Shown: positions 1-10,282, counted from the first letter of the stretch. The stretch: DNA of 64,000 nucleotides from an uncultured Bacteroidia bacterium (GCA_947252645.1 CAMXWF010000007.1:57535-121534); one strand, 5' to 3'. Notes: generated from the sequence alone by a model not told the origin. Program-made: numbers and translations.

Positions 1-1
1 A

Positions 2-2638
2 TTCAAAGATGCTTTTTCCCCTGAAGGACCCCCCAAGGGCTTGAGCATCTGGGTGCCAGCAGAAAAGGCCACGCAGCGGTGGAAAGATTTAAAGTCTAGC
101 TTCAGCTGCCCTGTCTTCTTCGTACCAAAGCAGATCACCATCACCAACAGCAAAGAAACCAACGTGTCCATGTCCGTGCGCTGGCATCCACAGGACGACA
201 CCACCCACCAAGTAGCGCGCGGCGAGAAAGTCACCCTGCCGCGCTTCGCACGATACACCGTGGACTTCCACAACAGCCCCAGATACGACTTCATGGAGCA
301 ATGCGACAGCGCAGATAGCCCGCGGGAGTTCAAGTACTACCAGGAGCACATCGCCTACCAAGACCTTACGCTTACCCCCCACGCCCAGCTGGCCACCTAT
401 GCCATTGTCTACAGCGAGCCGACAGGTGGGCAGATCGTTGTAACCGATGCCACTGGAACAGTCCGCGGGCGCGGAGAACGCCTACCACGGGGTACCCAGG
501 TAACCTGCAAGGCCAGTTTAACCCCGGGGAACGGGCTTGAACACTTTCTAGTCAACGGGGTCGACTGCCCCCTGCTCGACACAACCTTGACATTGCACCG
601 AGAGCTGAATTTGAGTCTCACTACAAAGCCAAAAGTCATCACGCCCATTCGGTGGACTGTGCGAAACCTCCAGCCCGACCCCTATGCCCCCAAGAAGTCA
701 CCCATTCTCATAGCTGGCCATGAGGGTTCGTACGAATTCACGGTGGCCGATGGGGAGATGATCCACATTGAAGCACAAACCCAGCCAGACATGCGCCTTG
801 CGTACATCTTGCTGAACTATGAAGACGGGCGCACAGTGCAATACGCCTCTAACGGGGTCGATGTGGATATCACGGGCCACGTATCCATAAGCAAGGTCGA
901 GCTCCCCCGCTATACGCACTTCAAGTTCAACCAGGCAGCCAAGCAGCGGATCGTTATCATCGACAGAGATCTCGAGGTGCAATACGAGGATGGCGACAGC
1001 TGCCGCTACAACACCAAGCTCGAGGTCTACCACATTGACGCAAAGTACGAGGATCTAAAATCGATAAGTCTCGTTGGGCTCGAGCGCTACGGCCAAAAAT
1101 ACCTGGCGGCTAGAGGCGACACAGCCTACATTAGCCTTGAGGTGGAGCCCATGCTAACCACCCTCACCATTCCTCCCACTGAGGGGTGTAACGTGACCCT
1201 TGACCCCCTGCCTACCCTCGTAGATCCCGAAAAAGGCATCTACACTATGCCACTAGACACCAGCCTGACGATTGCGGTCACCCCGTGGGCCGGCTGGGAC
1301 TACGAACACTGTAGCGTACCTGGCACTACGGGCAAAATCAAGCCTGCTAAATTCACCCTCTATGTACAGGGCCCCACCCAGGTCAACATCGCTGTCAAGC
1401 CGCGTACCTATACGGCCGAAGTGGAGAAAAACAACCTCCCGGGCACTCTGTCAGTAACGCACAATGACGACCAAACCATCTCAAAGCGCACAAAGCTCAA
1501 ACACGGCGAAGTCATTACGGTGCGAGCCAAGCCAGAAGAAAATGCCCGTGCGCTCGGCATCGTGGTGAATGGGAAATTCCACCCTACTAAGCACCTTGAG
1601 GTCACAGTGGATACAGACTTACAGCTCGCCGGCGTTTTCGCCCAAGGGCCAGCTCTATGCCCCTACGAATTCTGCCTCTCCCCGCAACAGGACACCCTCC
1701 TGCGCGCATGGACTAAGGCATCCGTCATCAACTTCGCCGCCGAGCCGCTCTCCAAGGTCAAGGTGATAGCACCCTACGCATTGGCCAACAACCCCTACAT
1801 CGAGCGGGTCGCCCTCAATGGGCAAGTCCATGAGCTAGCCGACATGGCATTCCAACATTCCGACAACCTCTGGGATGTAACGCTCGGCCCGCAACTCCAA
1901 TGCGTCAACGTCCAGGCCTTTGCCGATCTGAAGTTCCTGCGCTACGTCGACCTGACTGGCACGGCAGACCATATTCCTCAGTTCGTCCATGGAAACTTAC
2001 TGAGCACCACCGATACCTATGGCCCCCTACGCATACGGGTGCCAGAAAATGAGCTCGGCGCCTTCCTTGCGAGCCCCAGCCTAGTAGGCTACGAGGTACT
2101 CCCCCACCGCGTCAACATTACCGTCTGCGACGTGCCACAGAAGGGCGCATTTGTCCTCACTTGCTACGGTGACAGCGTCCGCACCGAGCAGCAACTCGAA
2201 CCTGCGCAGACTCTAACCCTGCGCACGGATGGCGGGGCCTGGTTTGCGCTCCACAACCAGGCGCAAGCCAAGAAACAGATCGACTCCGTAGTAGTAAACG
2301 GTCAGGTGCAATACCTTCCGCTCGAACTAGAGGCTTGCGAAGACTTAACCATCTCCTTCCGCCACGCAGCACCCTCTGCTGACAAAGAAACAGCCGTGGA
2401 GAGCCTCCTACCAAACGTAAAAGTGCGCCTTGCGCCCGAAGGCCTCCTAGTACGCAACCATGCGCACAGCACGCTGCTGTACTCCATCTACTCTCTTCTG
2501 GGCCATGAGCTGCAATCGGGAAGCTTAAGCGCAGGCGAGACAACAATAAACCTACAGCAACTCCCGCCAGGCCTCTACTACCTACGCCTAGCAGACCACG
2601 CTACAGGGCGCGCTGCCACCTACCCCGTGGTTCGATAG
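2..2638 (+). CDS. BspA-like leucine-rich-repeat surface protein, 3' part, T9SS type A signal
   Basis: The frame is open to the left window edge, so only the last ~878 residues are seen; the TTG at 41 is not a convincing start. The first residues (LSIWVPAEK) look like the cap of a BspA-type LRR block, and a second LRR-like block lies near residues 590-690. Between and around them are several beta-rich modules resembling the bacterial repeat domain found in surface adhesins (GGQIVVTDATG, GCNVTLDPLPT). The last ~70 residues (LYSIYSLLGHELQSGSL, then LPPGLYYLRL) fit a type A T9SS sorting domain, so the protein is probably exported by the system encoded next door and anchored at the surface. Convergent with the next gene. 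Family is clear, ligand is unknown. Confidence 0.8.
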   Translation, partial: FKDAFSPEGPPKGLSIWVPAEKATQRWKDLKSSFSCPVFFVPKQITITNSKETNVSMSVRWHPQDDTTHQVARGEKVTLPRFARYTVDFHNSPRYDFMEQCDSADSPREFKYYQEHIAYQDLTLTPHAQLATYAIVYSEPTGGQIVVTDATGTVRGRGERLPRGTQVTCKASLTPGNGLEHFLVNGVDCPLLDTTLTLHRELNLSLTTKPKVITPIRWTVRNLQPDPYAPKKSPILIAGHEGSYEFTVADGEMIHIEAQTQPDMRLAYILLNYEDGRTVQYASNGVDVDITGHVSISKVELPRYTHFKFNQAAKQRIVIIDRDLEVQYEDGDSCRYNTKLEVYHIDAKYEDLKSISLVGLERYGQKYLAARGDTAYISLEVEPMLTTLTIPPTEGCNVTLDPLPTLVDPEKGIYTMPLDTSLTIAVTPWAGWDYEHCSVPGTTGKIKPAKFTLYVQGPTQVNIAVKPRTYTAEVEKNNLPGTLSVTHNDDQTISKRTKLKHGEVITVRAKPEENARALGIVVNGKFHPTKHLEVTVDTDLQLAGVFAQGPALCPYEFCLSPQQDTLLRAWTKASVINFAAEPLSKVKVIAPYALANNPYIERVALNGQVHELADMAFQHSDNLWDVTLGPQLQCVNVQAFADLKFLRYVDLTGTADHIPQFVHGNLLSTTDTYGPLRIRVPENELGAFLASPSLVGYEVLPHRVNITVCDVPQKGAFVLTCYGDSVRTEQQLEPAQTLTLRTDGGAWFALHNQAQAKKQIDSVVVNGQVQYLPLELEACEDLTISFRHAAPSADKETAVESLLPNVKVRLAPEGLLVRNHAHSTLLYSIYSLLGHELQSGSLSAGETTINLQQLPPGLYYLRLADHATGRAATYPVVR

Positions 2639-2661
2639 GACAAGAAAAACGCTACAGGAAA

Positions 2662-3582
2662 CTACTTAATCTTGTCAAACTGGTAGCCTAGCACCAACTC
2701 GTGGGTACCGTAGTTATACCGCAGCAGCGAGGTGTAGCTGAAGTCAAAGCTATAGCCAATTAGCACCCTGTTGTTCCACTTGTAGCCAGCCATCACGGCC
2801 ACCGCATCGTTGAATCGGTACGCCAGTCCACCCCACACCATGTTGTCGTAGGTCAGCTTGATATTGACCTCAAATTGGAAAGGCGAGGGATATGAGTACT
2901 TGAGCAGAACGGCCGGCTCAAGCTCCAGGTAGTCGTAGAGATATACCATGTAGCCCGCCATGACATAGACATGCGGCTTGAGTCCTATTCGACGCTTGGC
3001 CTCGGCATAGAACCTTGTGGGCAGCATGAACAGCTGGTGCGCCGATAGACCCACGTAGAAAAAAGTGGCATAGAGATAGACCCCAAGCGAGGCATCGGGG
3101 AGTACTTGGGTCTTACTCGTATAGTTCATCAAGGCAGGGTCTACTACCCCCTCAGCATTGAAATTGTCGCCCAAATCAAACTTGGTGGCATCTATGGTAT
3201 AGGCCGTGAAGCCCAAGGAGATGGCCGCTGAAAGACGCATCTCATCGTTTAAACGAAAATTGTAGGAATAGGTACCCATAAGCCCGTTTCGCAGTGTCGG
3301 GCCAGTCATGTCATTGTAGAAAATGCCCCCAAAGCCCATAGGTTGCTTGGCATGCGGCCCATAGACTGAAACCGAATTGGTAATGGGCGCATCTTCTATA
3401 CCAACCCACTGAAAGCGGGAGTTGAGGCGTATCTGGTAGTAGTTGTAGGTCCCCACTATGGCCGGATTAACCAGATAGGTGTTGAACATATATTGCGAAA
3501 ACTGGTACATCTGCTGCCCCAAGGCCGCAGTGTCTACAAGCAGCACGAGGGTAAGTAGTATGGCCCAGAGGTATCGTCTCAT
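2662..3582 (-). CDS. PorP/SprF family type IX secretion membrane protein (second copy)
   Basis: 306 residues with an N-terminal signal peptide ending near AALGQQ, then the typical PorP/SprF opening (QFSQYMFNTYLVNPAIVGT) and a beta-barrel-like body ending in LVLGYQFDKIK. It is a paralogue of the PorP encoded at 12823-13815, which shares the C-terminal pattern HE-VLGY-F. It starts 13 bases after the large type B cargo gene ends, so the two are very likely cotranscribed. In Flavobacterium, SprF-like proteins are needed to secrete and attach type B cargo such as SprB; by analogy this protein probably serves its upstream neighbour rather than the whole T9SS. Family certain, partner inferred. Confidence 0.85.
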   Translation of the reverse strand: MRRYLWAILLTLVLLVDTAALGQQMYQFSQYMFNTYLVNPAIVGTYNYYQIRLNSRFQWVGIEDAPITNSVSVYGPHAKQPMGFGGIFYNDMTGPTLRNGLMGTYSYNFRLNDEMRLSAAISLGFTAYTIDATKFDLGDNFNAEGVVDPALMNYTSKTQVLPDASLGVYLYATFFYVGLSAHQLFMLPTRFYAEAKRRIGLKPHVYVMAGYMVYLYDYLELEPAVLLKYSYPSPFQFEVNIKLTYDNMVWGGLAYRFNDAVAVMAGYKWNNRVLIGYSFDFSYTSLLRYNYGTHELVLGYQFDKIK

Positions 3583-3595
3583 TGCCTGTTGGGGC

Positions 3596-6500
3596 TTACC
3601 GCACTATTGTCACGGAGCCTGTCTTGGGGCGCCAGCCTTTCTGGTCGTCTAGGTTGAACCTTATAACGTAGTAATATGTCCCTAACGGGAGCTCGGCGTG
3701 GCCAGAATAGGCAGTGCCGTCCCACCCCTTGGCTATCTCCTCGCCGTGCGCTTTCCACACCAACATGCCCGTACGGTTAAAAACCTCCACTTGCATATCC
3801 GGGATAAGCTTCTGCAGGTCGGTGTAGAGGTTCCTGTATTCTGGATCCCCATTGCAGAGCCAACGGTCGTTGACACCATCACCGTTGGGCGTGAACACAT
3901 TGGGTATTCGCAGCTGCTCTAGAACATTGAAGTAGACATCCACCGTCTCCACGCAACCATGGTTCTCCACGCTCACCCGCGTGCGCAGAAGATTCCTACT
4001 CCTGCCCGCAAACTCCCGCTTGACTACGTAGCCCCCGGTCCTATTCTCCTGGCTATAGAGCGTATTGGCATCCACTAGCACAAGAAACTTGTTCGCCTCT
4101 CCTTCTACGGGCTGGTATATCCCCTCGGGCTCAAACTTATAGTCCCTCGTCCCCAGCGCATCGGATAGCGAAAAAGCCACTGTTGACGGTACGCCCGGCA
4201 TCATGGCAAACACGGTGTAATCGCGCTCTGGGACGTACTCCTGCCCCCGCTTATCCACATAGCGCCGCGACTCTTCCGGCCAATGGGTGTAGGCAAAAAT
4301 ATTCACATCGCTCGAGGGTACATCCACTGCCAGACTGGAACGTATGATCTCACTCGACTCCACGATGAGTGAATCCTTGGAAATGCAACCCTGCTGGCTC
4401 TTGGCCGTCACATGTACCATTGTACGACCTATTAGACCATAGTCGGTCCTATAGTTCCCCGTAGACCCATCCTGCTCCAGTACCCCCTCCAACTGGTCAG
4501 AGCTCCCATATCTATAGAACACCTTTGCAACCCTATCCGCTCCTGCCGCCTCATTGGTCAAAGCCAATTTCACCTTCAGTGGCTGCTCCGCACAAATCTG
4601 GGGAATGGGTGTGATTGCAATACCCACTTCGTGATCCGGGTCTCCCTTAATGGTAAACGGCTCATCGTACTCACACTGGCGCTTCTGCGGATCCTGTATC
4701 GTGGCATACGAACGGATATAATACTCACCTGCAGGCAGGGTAAGGGAGAGCGTCTTGCCATTGGCAAGCCCCCCCAGCAATTGCGTGGGCTCCGCCAACG
4801 GTTTCACGGTGTCTAGCACTGAAAACAACTTCACTGCGTAATCTATATAGGCTCCCTTCCTGACGGTAATGTCCACCGAGCTACTCGGCCGCGTCGGAGC
4901 TGACATATCCCCCTCCCAGCTGCACGAAGCCAGCTTGGGAACAATCGCGTAGGAAGCTGGGTAGCTAGAAGCCACCTCCAATTCTCCACTTTCGCCCCTA
5001 CAGCCATGGGCATCTATTGCTGTCACAGTGTACTTACCTGCCTGCGCACCCTCCAAGGTCGGCACCGTTGTCCGTTGTAAATCAAAGCGACGCGATGATC
5101 TCCACTCAAACCCACCAAAGGGCTCCACCCCTCCCGACAAGTTCGCAGTCAGCGTAACCTTATCCGAGGGACAACCTAACTTCTTCCCCCCATTAGAAGA
5201 AACCAGCTCAACAACTATAGGAGCCGGACCCTCAACCGTCACTTGCCTCGGAGTAGTCAAGCAACCACTACCATATGCGCACACAAGCTCATACGTGCCC
5301 TTAGACACCTGGAAATGCCGCTGAGGAAACTTATCCACCACCGCATGGGTCGCAGGATCCTGTAGTATGTAATCCACACCAGCCTTATCCGCTGGCCTCA
5401 CCTCCACCTCTATCACCCCGCTCCTATCGTCTGCGCACTTAGCTGCCTGCGTAGCAACCCCCACTACCTCTAGACTCTCTGCAGCTGATACTTCAACTTC
5501 CTGCTTTTTGCTCACACACGTACCTCGAGACACCTGGAATGTATAATGACCCGCTCTTAACATCGGCCAGCTGTACGAAGGCTTTGCGGACGTTCGAGTC
5601 CCAGAAATCTCCCCCTGCACCGAAAGAGAATACAAAGCCACAGCACCTGTAGGAAGCTCCTCGCCCGTCCACGAAAGCTTCGCCACCCCATCGTCCCTCC
5701 CAGGGCAGCTAACTGCTGGCACATTGTCTAGCTTTAGCTCAAGCTGAGGCGCATCAAAGGTAATCACGGGTGTCGCCTCCACGCTGCACCCATAGGCATC
5801 CACCACCTTTACCGAGTATTGCCCGTTGCCTAAACCAGGAAAATTAACCTTGGGAGCCGTACCCGTAGCCCAATTCTTTACTGGCTGTTCAGCACAAGCC
5901 ACGCCATCCTTCATTAGCTGAAGCCTCAACGGTCGCTCCGTAGCATCCACACTAGCGGGCGGCTGCGCCGGCCAAGTGCTACCATCGTAGCCTACGGTGC
6001 CCACCCCCGTGACCTCCACACCTATCCTCCCCTCTGTCCCTCCCGCGCAGTAGGGCAGATCCTCCTTCGTCAACGTAGCAGACAACGGAAGATCCTTCAC
6101 GTACTCCACAGCATTGCTAGCCAACGCGCAACCTCCAGACTTTACCAATCTCCTGAAAAGCTTCCCCAACACCAAGGGCCCAGCATAGGTGTCCGCATTG
6201 GCTCCCGACAACGACACCCCATCTATGGACCAACTATAGGTCAATGCCCCATCCCCCCCCTCAAGCGCTGGTAGCTGCGCACTGGCTGTCTTATTGCTCC
6301 CCGATATCGACACCACTTCGTCCTCAGGACAAACCACCCCCTTTAGTGAGACTAAGCTACCTGAGGCCCACGAGGATGCCGTGATCCTCTGCTCGGCCCT
6401 ACCGATTAGTCTCTCTGGCAAGATGCTATTGCCCCCAAGTTGTGGAGTTACGCGCACCTCGAAGTCTTCCTCCAACACAGGGCATACATCCGTCCCATCG

Positions 6501-7504
6501 TATTGCATCTGCGTCTTGAGCTTATACACGTGACCCAGCTTCGTTGTATTTCCCCGTAACTCCGCAAACTGCCCGTCCATCGCAAGCGTTGGCATCGACT
6601 CACCAGCAAGCAAAGCCCCATCCAGCTCCCAAGAATAGTTCAAAGCCACATGAGCAGTAATCCCCTCGACCGGCATCGGGGTATTATAGCCTATCTGCGC
6701 ACCTACCAACGATGGCTCTTGCTGCGCATCCTCCTGGCAAACCGAACTCCCCAACTCCTCCCTAGCACCAAACTCCACCCGCGGAAGCGCCTTCACCGAA
6801 AAGGGTACTCTTTTAAACGCACACGCCACATCGGTATACCGGGCAACCAGCACCATATCCTGGGAATAGCCTGGAGCTGAAGCTTGCAAGTCTGGAAAGC
6901 TCACCGCATCGGCATTCGCAACTCCTGACACAGAATCTGACACCTTGGGGCGCTGCTCCTCCAACTGCGGATCATCAGCATTGAAAACACCATACCAACT
7001 ATTTTTACCCTGCGATTTAAACGATACACTCGCCCCTTTGCTGGCATGGCAATATGCACCCTCTAAAGGCGGATCAAAGGAAAGAACGGGTAACTCTACA
7101 GCCTCGGTGACATACAAATCCTTTACGTCCTCGGAAAGCACCACGCCAGACGTACCAACTTCTGCCAGCGTGACGCGCAACTCGTATTGACCAGGCGTAG
7201 AAAGGTAAAAATTCTCAGGACTCTTCTTTGTCCAACTGGCACTACCACCCTTCTCACGGTAGTAGTACTCAATAATGTAGCCCGACTTAAAGTTACACGA
7301 CAACGTCTGCGGATAATTCACACAGACACGCGGCTCGGGCACAGTCAAACGGACCTGCTGGCCCCCTGCAAGCGTCGGGACAAACAACCAGAGCAAGCCA
7401 AGCAAAAACGGCAATGCGTTAGCAGATCCACCGCCTGCCGCCGACATACGCCTTCTCTGCGCCAAAGCAAAAACACGCAAAGGCCCTACCAGCTCAAATC
7501 TCAT
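3596..7504 (-). CDS. large SprB-like surface protein with type B T9SS C-terminal domain
   Basis: 1302 residues. The ATG at 7504 is preceded by a good AGGAG ribosome site; an internal Met at residue 20 sits closer to the hydrophobic signal segment, so the true N-terminus could be there. The body is a chain of Ig/PKD-like and SprB-repeat-like modules, for example YSVKVVDAYGC near residue 560 and YTVTAIDAHGC near 790. The last ~90 residues (FTPNGDGVNDRW, then VEVFNRTGMLVW, GWDG, LPLGTYYYVI) are the gliding-motility-associated or CHU_C type B sorting domain. Expected to be exported by the T9SS and held at the surface, perhaps as an adhesin or matrix fibre. Cotranscription with the PorP-like gene downstream is likely. 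Confidence 0.85.
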   Translation of the reverse strand: MRFELVGPLRVFALAQRRRMSAAGGGSANALPFLLGLLWLFVPTLAGGQQVRLTVPEPRVCVNYPQTLSCNFKSGYIIEYYYREKGGSASWTKKSPENFYLSTPGQYELRVTLAEVGTSGVVLSEDVKDLYVTEAVELPVLSFDPPLEGAYCHASKGASVSFKSQGKNSWYGVFNADDPQLEEQRPKVSDSVSGVANADAVSFPDLQASAPGYSQDMVLVARYTDVACAFKRVPFSVKALPRVEFGAREELGSSVCQEDAQQEPSLVGAQIGYNTPMPVEGITAHVALNYSWELDGALLAGESMPTLAMDGQFAELRGNTTKLGHVYKLKTQMQYDGTDVCPVLEEDFEVRVTPQLGGNSILPERLIGRAEQRITASSWASGSLVSLKGVVCPEDEVVSISGSNKTASAQLPALEGGDGALTYSWSIDGVSLSGANADTYAGPLVLGKLFRRLVKSGGCALASNAVEYVKDLPLSATLTKEDLPYCAGGTEGRIGVEVTGVGTVGYDGSTWPAQPPASVDATERPLRLQLMKDGVACAEQPVKNWATGTAPKVNFPGLGNGQYSVKVVDAYGCSVEATPVITFDAPQLELKLDNVPAVSCPGRDDGVAKLSWTGEELPTGAVALYSLSVQGEISGTRTSAKPSYSWPMLRAGHYTFQVSRGTCVSKKQEVEVSAAESLEVVGVATQAAKCADDRSGVIEVEVRPADKAGVDYILQDPATHAVVDKFPQRHFQVSKGTYELVCAYGSGCLTTPRQVTVEGPAPIVVELVSSNGGKKLGCPSDKVTLTANLSGGVEPFGGFEWRSSRRFDLQRTTVPTLEGAQAGKYTVTAIDAHGCRGESGELEVASSYPASYAIVPKLASCSWEGDMSAPTRPSSSVDITVRKGAYIDYAVKLFSVLDTVKPLAEPTQLLGGLANGKTLSLTLPAGEYYIRSYATIQDPQKRQCEYDEPFTIKGDPDHEVGIAITPIPQICAEQPLKVKLALTNEAAGADRVAKVFYRYGSSDQLEGVLEQDGSTGNYRTDYGLIGRTMVHVTAKSQQGCISKDSLIVESSEIIRSSLAVDVPSSDVNIFAYTHWPEESRRYVDKRGQEYVPERDYTVFAMMPGVPSTVAFSLSDALGTRDYKFEPEGIYQPVEGEANKFLVLVDANTLYSQENRTGGYVVKREFAGRSRNLLRTRVSVENHGCVETVDVYFNVLEQLRIPNVFTPNGDGVNDRWLCNGDPEYRNLYTDLQKLIPDMQVEVFNRTGMLVWKAHGEEIAKGWDGTAYSGHAELPLGTYYYVIRFNLDDQKGWRPKTGSVTIVR

Positions 7505-7552
7505 ATTCTCCTGTAACGGACTCTCTACCGTTTAGGTTACATCTCAATGAAA

Positions 7553-7587
7553 ACGGAGGAGATGCCCATTAAGGTTACCTCCTCCGT
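7553..7587 (-). terminator. hairpin between porN and the type B cargo gene
   Basis: A 9-bp stem (ACGGAGGAG paired with CTCCTCCGT) with a 17-base loop, followed on the minus strand by four T. It lies ~80 bases after the porN stop. It could partly terminate por transcription and lower expression of the two downstream genes. The T-run is short, so termination would be weak. Confidence 0.45.
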
Positions 7588-7665
7588 CACATCCACTCGC
7601 CCCACTCCTATGCGTGGAACTCTATTCCGGCAGCACCTCGTTGAGCCTCAACTGTGAGAGACACC

Positions 7666-8595
7666 TTAGTACTCCCACAGATCATGCTCCTGGACAAAAA
7701 GGGTATTCTTTACCCTATCTGACTCTCGCATCTGCGACACACCATCCTTCTTGTACTCCGATATCGCACGGTTGTCATATTCATTCGACTCCCGAGATAT
7801 ATAGGAATCGAAGCGTCGCATGAAGAAAAGATCATCATACGACACCACCTGCGCATCGTTCTTCGGATTATACGCCGCTGTACGAGATAGCACCTTCCGA
7901 CACTCAGGATAGTAAACCCAAAAAACCATCGCCTTCTGGATCTTATGCGTCAGCTCATCTTCAAACACACGCACGGGGCATAGGCCGATGATCCTAACCT
8001 GCAAACGCGAAGACTTCGAATCAAAAAACCACTCCTCCTTGATATTCAACTCTCGTATCTCCGCATAGTTCGCCTCGCTCTGGATGACTATCGTGGTATC
8101 GGCACCAGTCGTGATACTCGTCTGCTGGCGCACCTCCGTCTTCGCCCCAAGCTTCTCCATCACCTGCGCTGGAGTCATCCTGGCCACAAACTCATCCCCA
8201 GGATACGTCATCGAACGCGTGGGATCATAGGCGGAAATCTCGCCATCCATCACGGCCGCCACCAAGCATTGCGTAAGGCTCTTCCTATCCTTCATCGGAT
8301 TCGTAGGATAGTAGAGGGGCAAATTTATCTTCTGACGAAGATCCACCGTCCTCCATATTATCTTCGACCACAATACATCGGCCTCGCGAACATACGCATA
8401 CGGTATAGGGGTCGTCTTCTCTGGAATGGTCTCGCGCTTATAGACCCCCTGGGGGGGCATGTTGGTGGTATCTATTGTCGCCGTGTCGCGCCCCGCACCC
8501 GCCGGCGCACCCGGCTGGCCCGCATTCATATCCTGGGCCGACAGCAAGACGGGGAAGAGCAGCATCACCCATCCCATCACCATTTTGCGCAACAT
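7666..8595 (-). CDS. porN: type IX secretion system ring protein PorN/GldN
   Basis: 309 residues with a cleavable signal peptide (LLFPVLLSAQ). The sequence fits PorN/GldN: a proline-rich start, the VYKRETIPEKTTPIPY segment, then YVREADVLWSKIIWRTVDLRQKIN, a hallmark of the family. PorN binds the lipoprotein PorK in the periplasm, forming the large ring under the outer membrane, and contacts PorM. It is the last gene of the porP-K-L-M-N series, 13 bases after porM. Length is normal for the family. Confidence 0.95.
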   Translation of the reverse strand: MLRKMVMGWVMLLFPVLLSAQDMNAGQPGAPAGAGRDTATIDTTNMPPQGVYKRETIPEKTTPIPYAYVREADVLWSKIIWRTVDLRQKINLPLYYPTNPMKDRKSLTQCLVAAVMDGEISAYDPTRSMTYPGDEFVARMTPAQVMEKLGAKTEVRQQTSITTGADTTIVIQSEANYAEIRELNIKEEWFFDSKSSRLQVRIIGLCPVRVFEDELTHKIQKAMVFWVYYPECRKVLSRTAAYNPKNDAQVVSYDDLFFMRRFDSYISRESNEYDNRAISEYKKDGVSQMRESDRVKNTLFVQEHDLWEY

Positions 8596-8608
8596 ACTCC
8601 TGCCCTCC

Positions 8609-10246
8609 CTATTTTATCTTGTAAACCTTCGACTGCAGCGTCCTCGTCACTCCATCGGGCCCCTTGACCTTGATGTTCGTTATGGTCATCTGCGAACCTA
8701 TGGTCAAATTCTTGATCAGCTGCTTCTGCTCATTGGTAAACTTCATGCTGCTGGAAGTCTGCTCGGTCAAGTACTGCCCTATCGTTGTGCCCACCGTAAA
8801 GCCCAAAACCTGGAACTTCATGTCGAAATCAAAATCATCCGGCATCTGCGCCACCACGCCCTGGGCCGATGAAAGCTCGCCCTTACGTATACTGGTAGCC
8901 TTCGGATCCACACCAAATATCGTGGGTATTGGATCTGGCACCGCCTTGATTCGAAATGTCTTCGAACCCATGCTCTTAGTCGCACCACCATCCTTGGCGG
9001 CCACCGAGATTTTGCACGTTGAGTTCGGACGTCCACTAGGCTTGGCAATATAGCCCTGCCCCGACGGACGAAGCGTCCCTCCAGTCATGGTAACAGCTAT
9101 CCTATCCTTCGACACCCCAGACACCGACACCTCTATCGGGTTGTCCACTCCAAGGTACAGCACGTTCATCTTCGTCGCCGAAACCGCAAACGAGGGCTCC
9201 GAGACTGTATAGCGATGCTTGAATGGCTTCCGGATCACACCACCCTCGGGTCCCTTGATCTCGATCAATCCTCCCCAACTAATCGACCCATTCGTGCCGC
9301 ATACTCTACGCAACATCCCGCGACCAGACTCTGACACCGGCACCGTATCGTAGTGACCCTTCATCTCGTAAGACCACTCGCCCGTCCTCTCATTGAGCGA
9401 TGAATCATACTGCCCAATATACACCACTGGCTTCTGTGTCGTATCGCTGGCCGCCAAGAAAATCTCCGCGGTGAACTCGCTCCCCCGCATTACAAAATCC
9501 GACCTGGGAATCACCACCGCATTGATCTTATTGAACTTGAAGGCACCCGCATCTATCTTCCCTAGCAGAAAACCTGTTATATCCGCCTCTGCATTCAGCA
9601 CATCCACCTGAACCTTCGTCAACTGCGGAAGCGTGGCTATCAACGGTATGTGCTCAAACCGATAGCTCTCCCATGTGTACACCTGGCCGTCCTCACCTGG
9701 ATCTGGATCCTTGGTGTCAAGCATCAGCGATACTGCATCGTAGAGCTCCTTATCCTTGTCCGGATTCAGCATGCCCTGGATCGTCGTCCTATACTTTACC
9801 AGCATCTCCTTGAGCTTCGCACCGTTACCTTCCAGAATCAGCACCTGCGCCGGCACGTCCGTGTTCGTCTTGAGCGACACCTGGCCGCCATCCACCTCGC
9901 CGTTCTCCAGCAACGCTGGGCTATCCGACCCATCTGCCGTCTCTACCACCCTGTACTTCAGCTCTTTTACAAACTTGTATATCGCCTGCGACTGTTTGTG
10001 TATCTCCTCTGCCTTTGCCTTCCATGGCCCCACCTTCTGCGGATTCAACAGCTCCGCCTGCTCAAACTTATTGAAGGTCGTGGCATTCTTGTTGGCATAG
10101 TTCCGGGTCGTCTGCGACAAACCCCCATCTACCAAAACGAATGCATTCAGCAAATCGGCAGAGACATTCAACGCAAGCATCGCCGTCAGAACAAGATACA
10201 TCATCCCGATCATCTTCTGCCTCGGGGTCTCTTTCCCATGTCCCAT
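8609..10246 (-). CDS. porM: type IX secretion motor protein PorM/GldM
   Basis: 545 residues. Starts with a short cytoplasmic stretch (GKETPRQKMIGMMYLVLTAML) leading into a single inner-membrane helix near residues 14-35, followed by a long periplasmic part with the beta-domain architecture of GldM/PorM. PorM pairs with PorL as the proton-driven T9SS motor and spans the periplasm to reach the PorK/N ring. Sits between porL (36 bases upstream) and porN (13 bases downstream). Family assignment is secure. Confidence 0.96.
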   Translation of the reverse strand: MGHGKETPRQKMIGMMYLVLTAMLALNVSADLLNAFVLVDGGLSQTTRNYANKNATTFNKFEQAELLNPQKVGPWKAKAEEIHKQSQAIYKFVKELKYRVVETADGSDSPALLENGEVDGGQVSLKTNTDVPAQVLILEGNGAKLKEMLVKYRTTIQGMLNPDKDKELYDAVSLMLDTKDPDPGEDGQVYTWESYRFEHIPLIATLPQLTKVQVDVLNAEADITGFLLGKIDAGAFKFNKINAVVIPRSDFVMRGSEFTAEIFLAASDTTQKPVVYIGQYDSSLNERTGEWSYEMKGHYDTVPVSESGRGMLRRVCGTNGSISWGGLIEIKGPEGGVIRKPFKHRYTVSEPSFAVSATKMNVLYLGVDNPIEVSVSGVSKDRIAVTMTGGTLRPSGQGYIAKPSGRPNSTCKISVAAKDGGATKSMGSKTFRIKAVPDPIPTIFGVDPKATSIRKGELSSAQGVVAQMPDDFDFDMKFQVLGFTVGTTIGQYLTEQTSSSMKFTNEQKQLIKNLTIGSQMTITNIKVKGPDGVTRTLQSKVYKIK

Positions 10247-10282
10247 CGCGTTCCCTCCTTCTGCCTCTGTCTCTCCCGTGCG

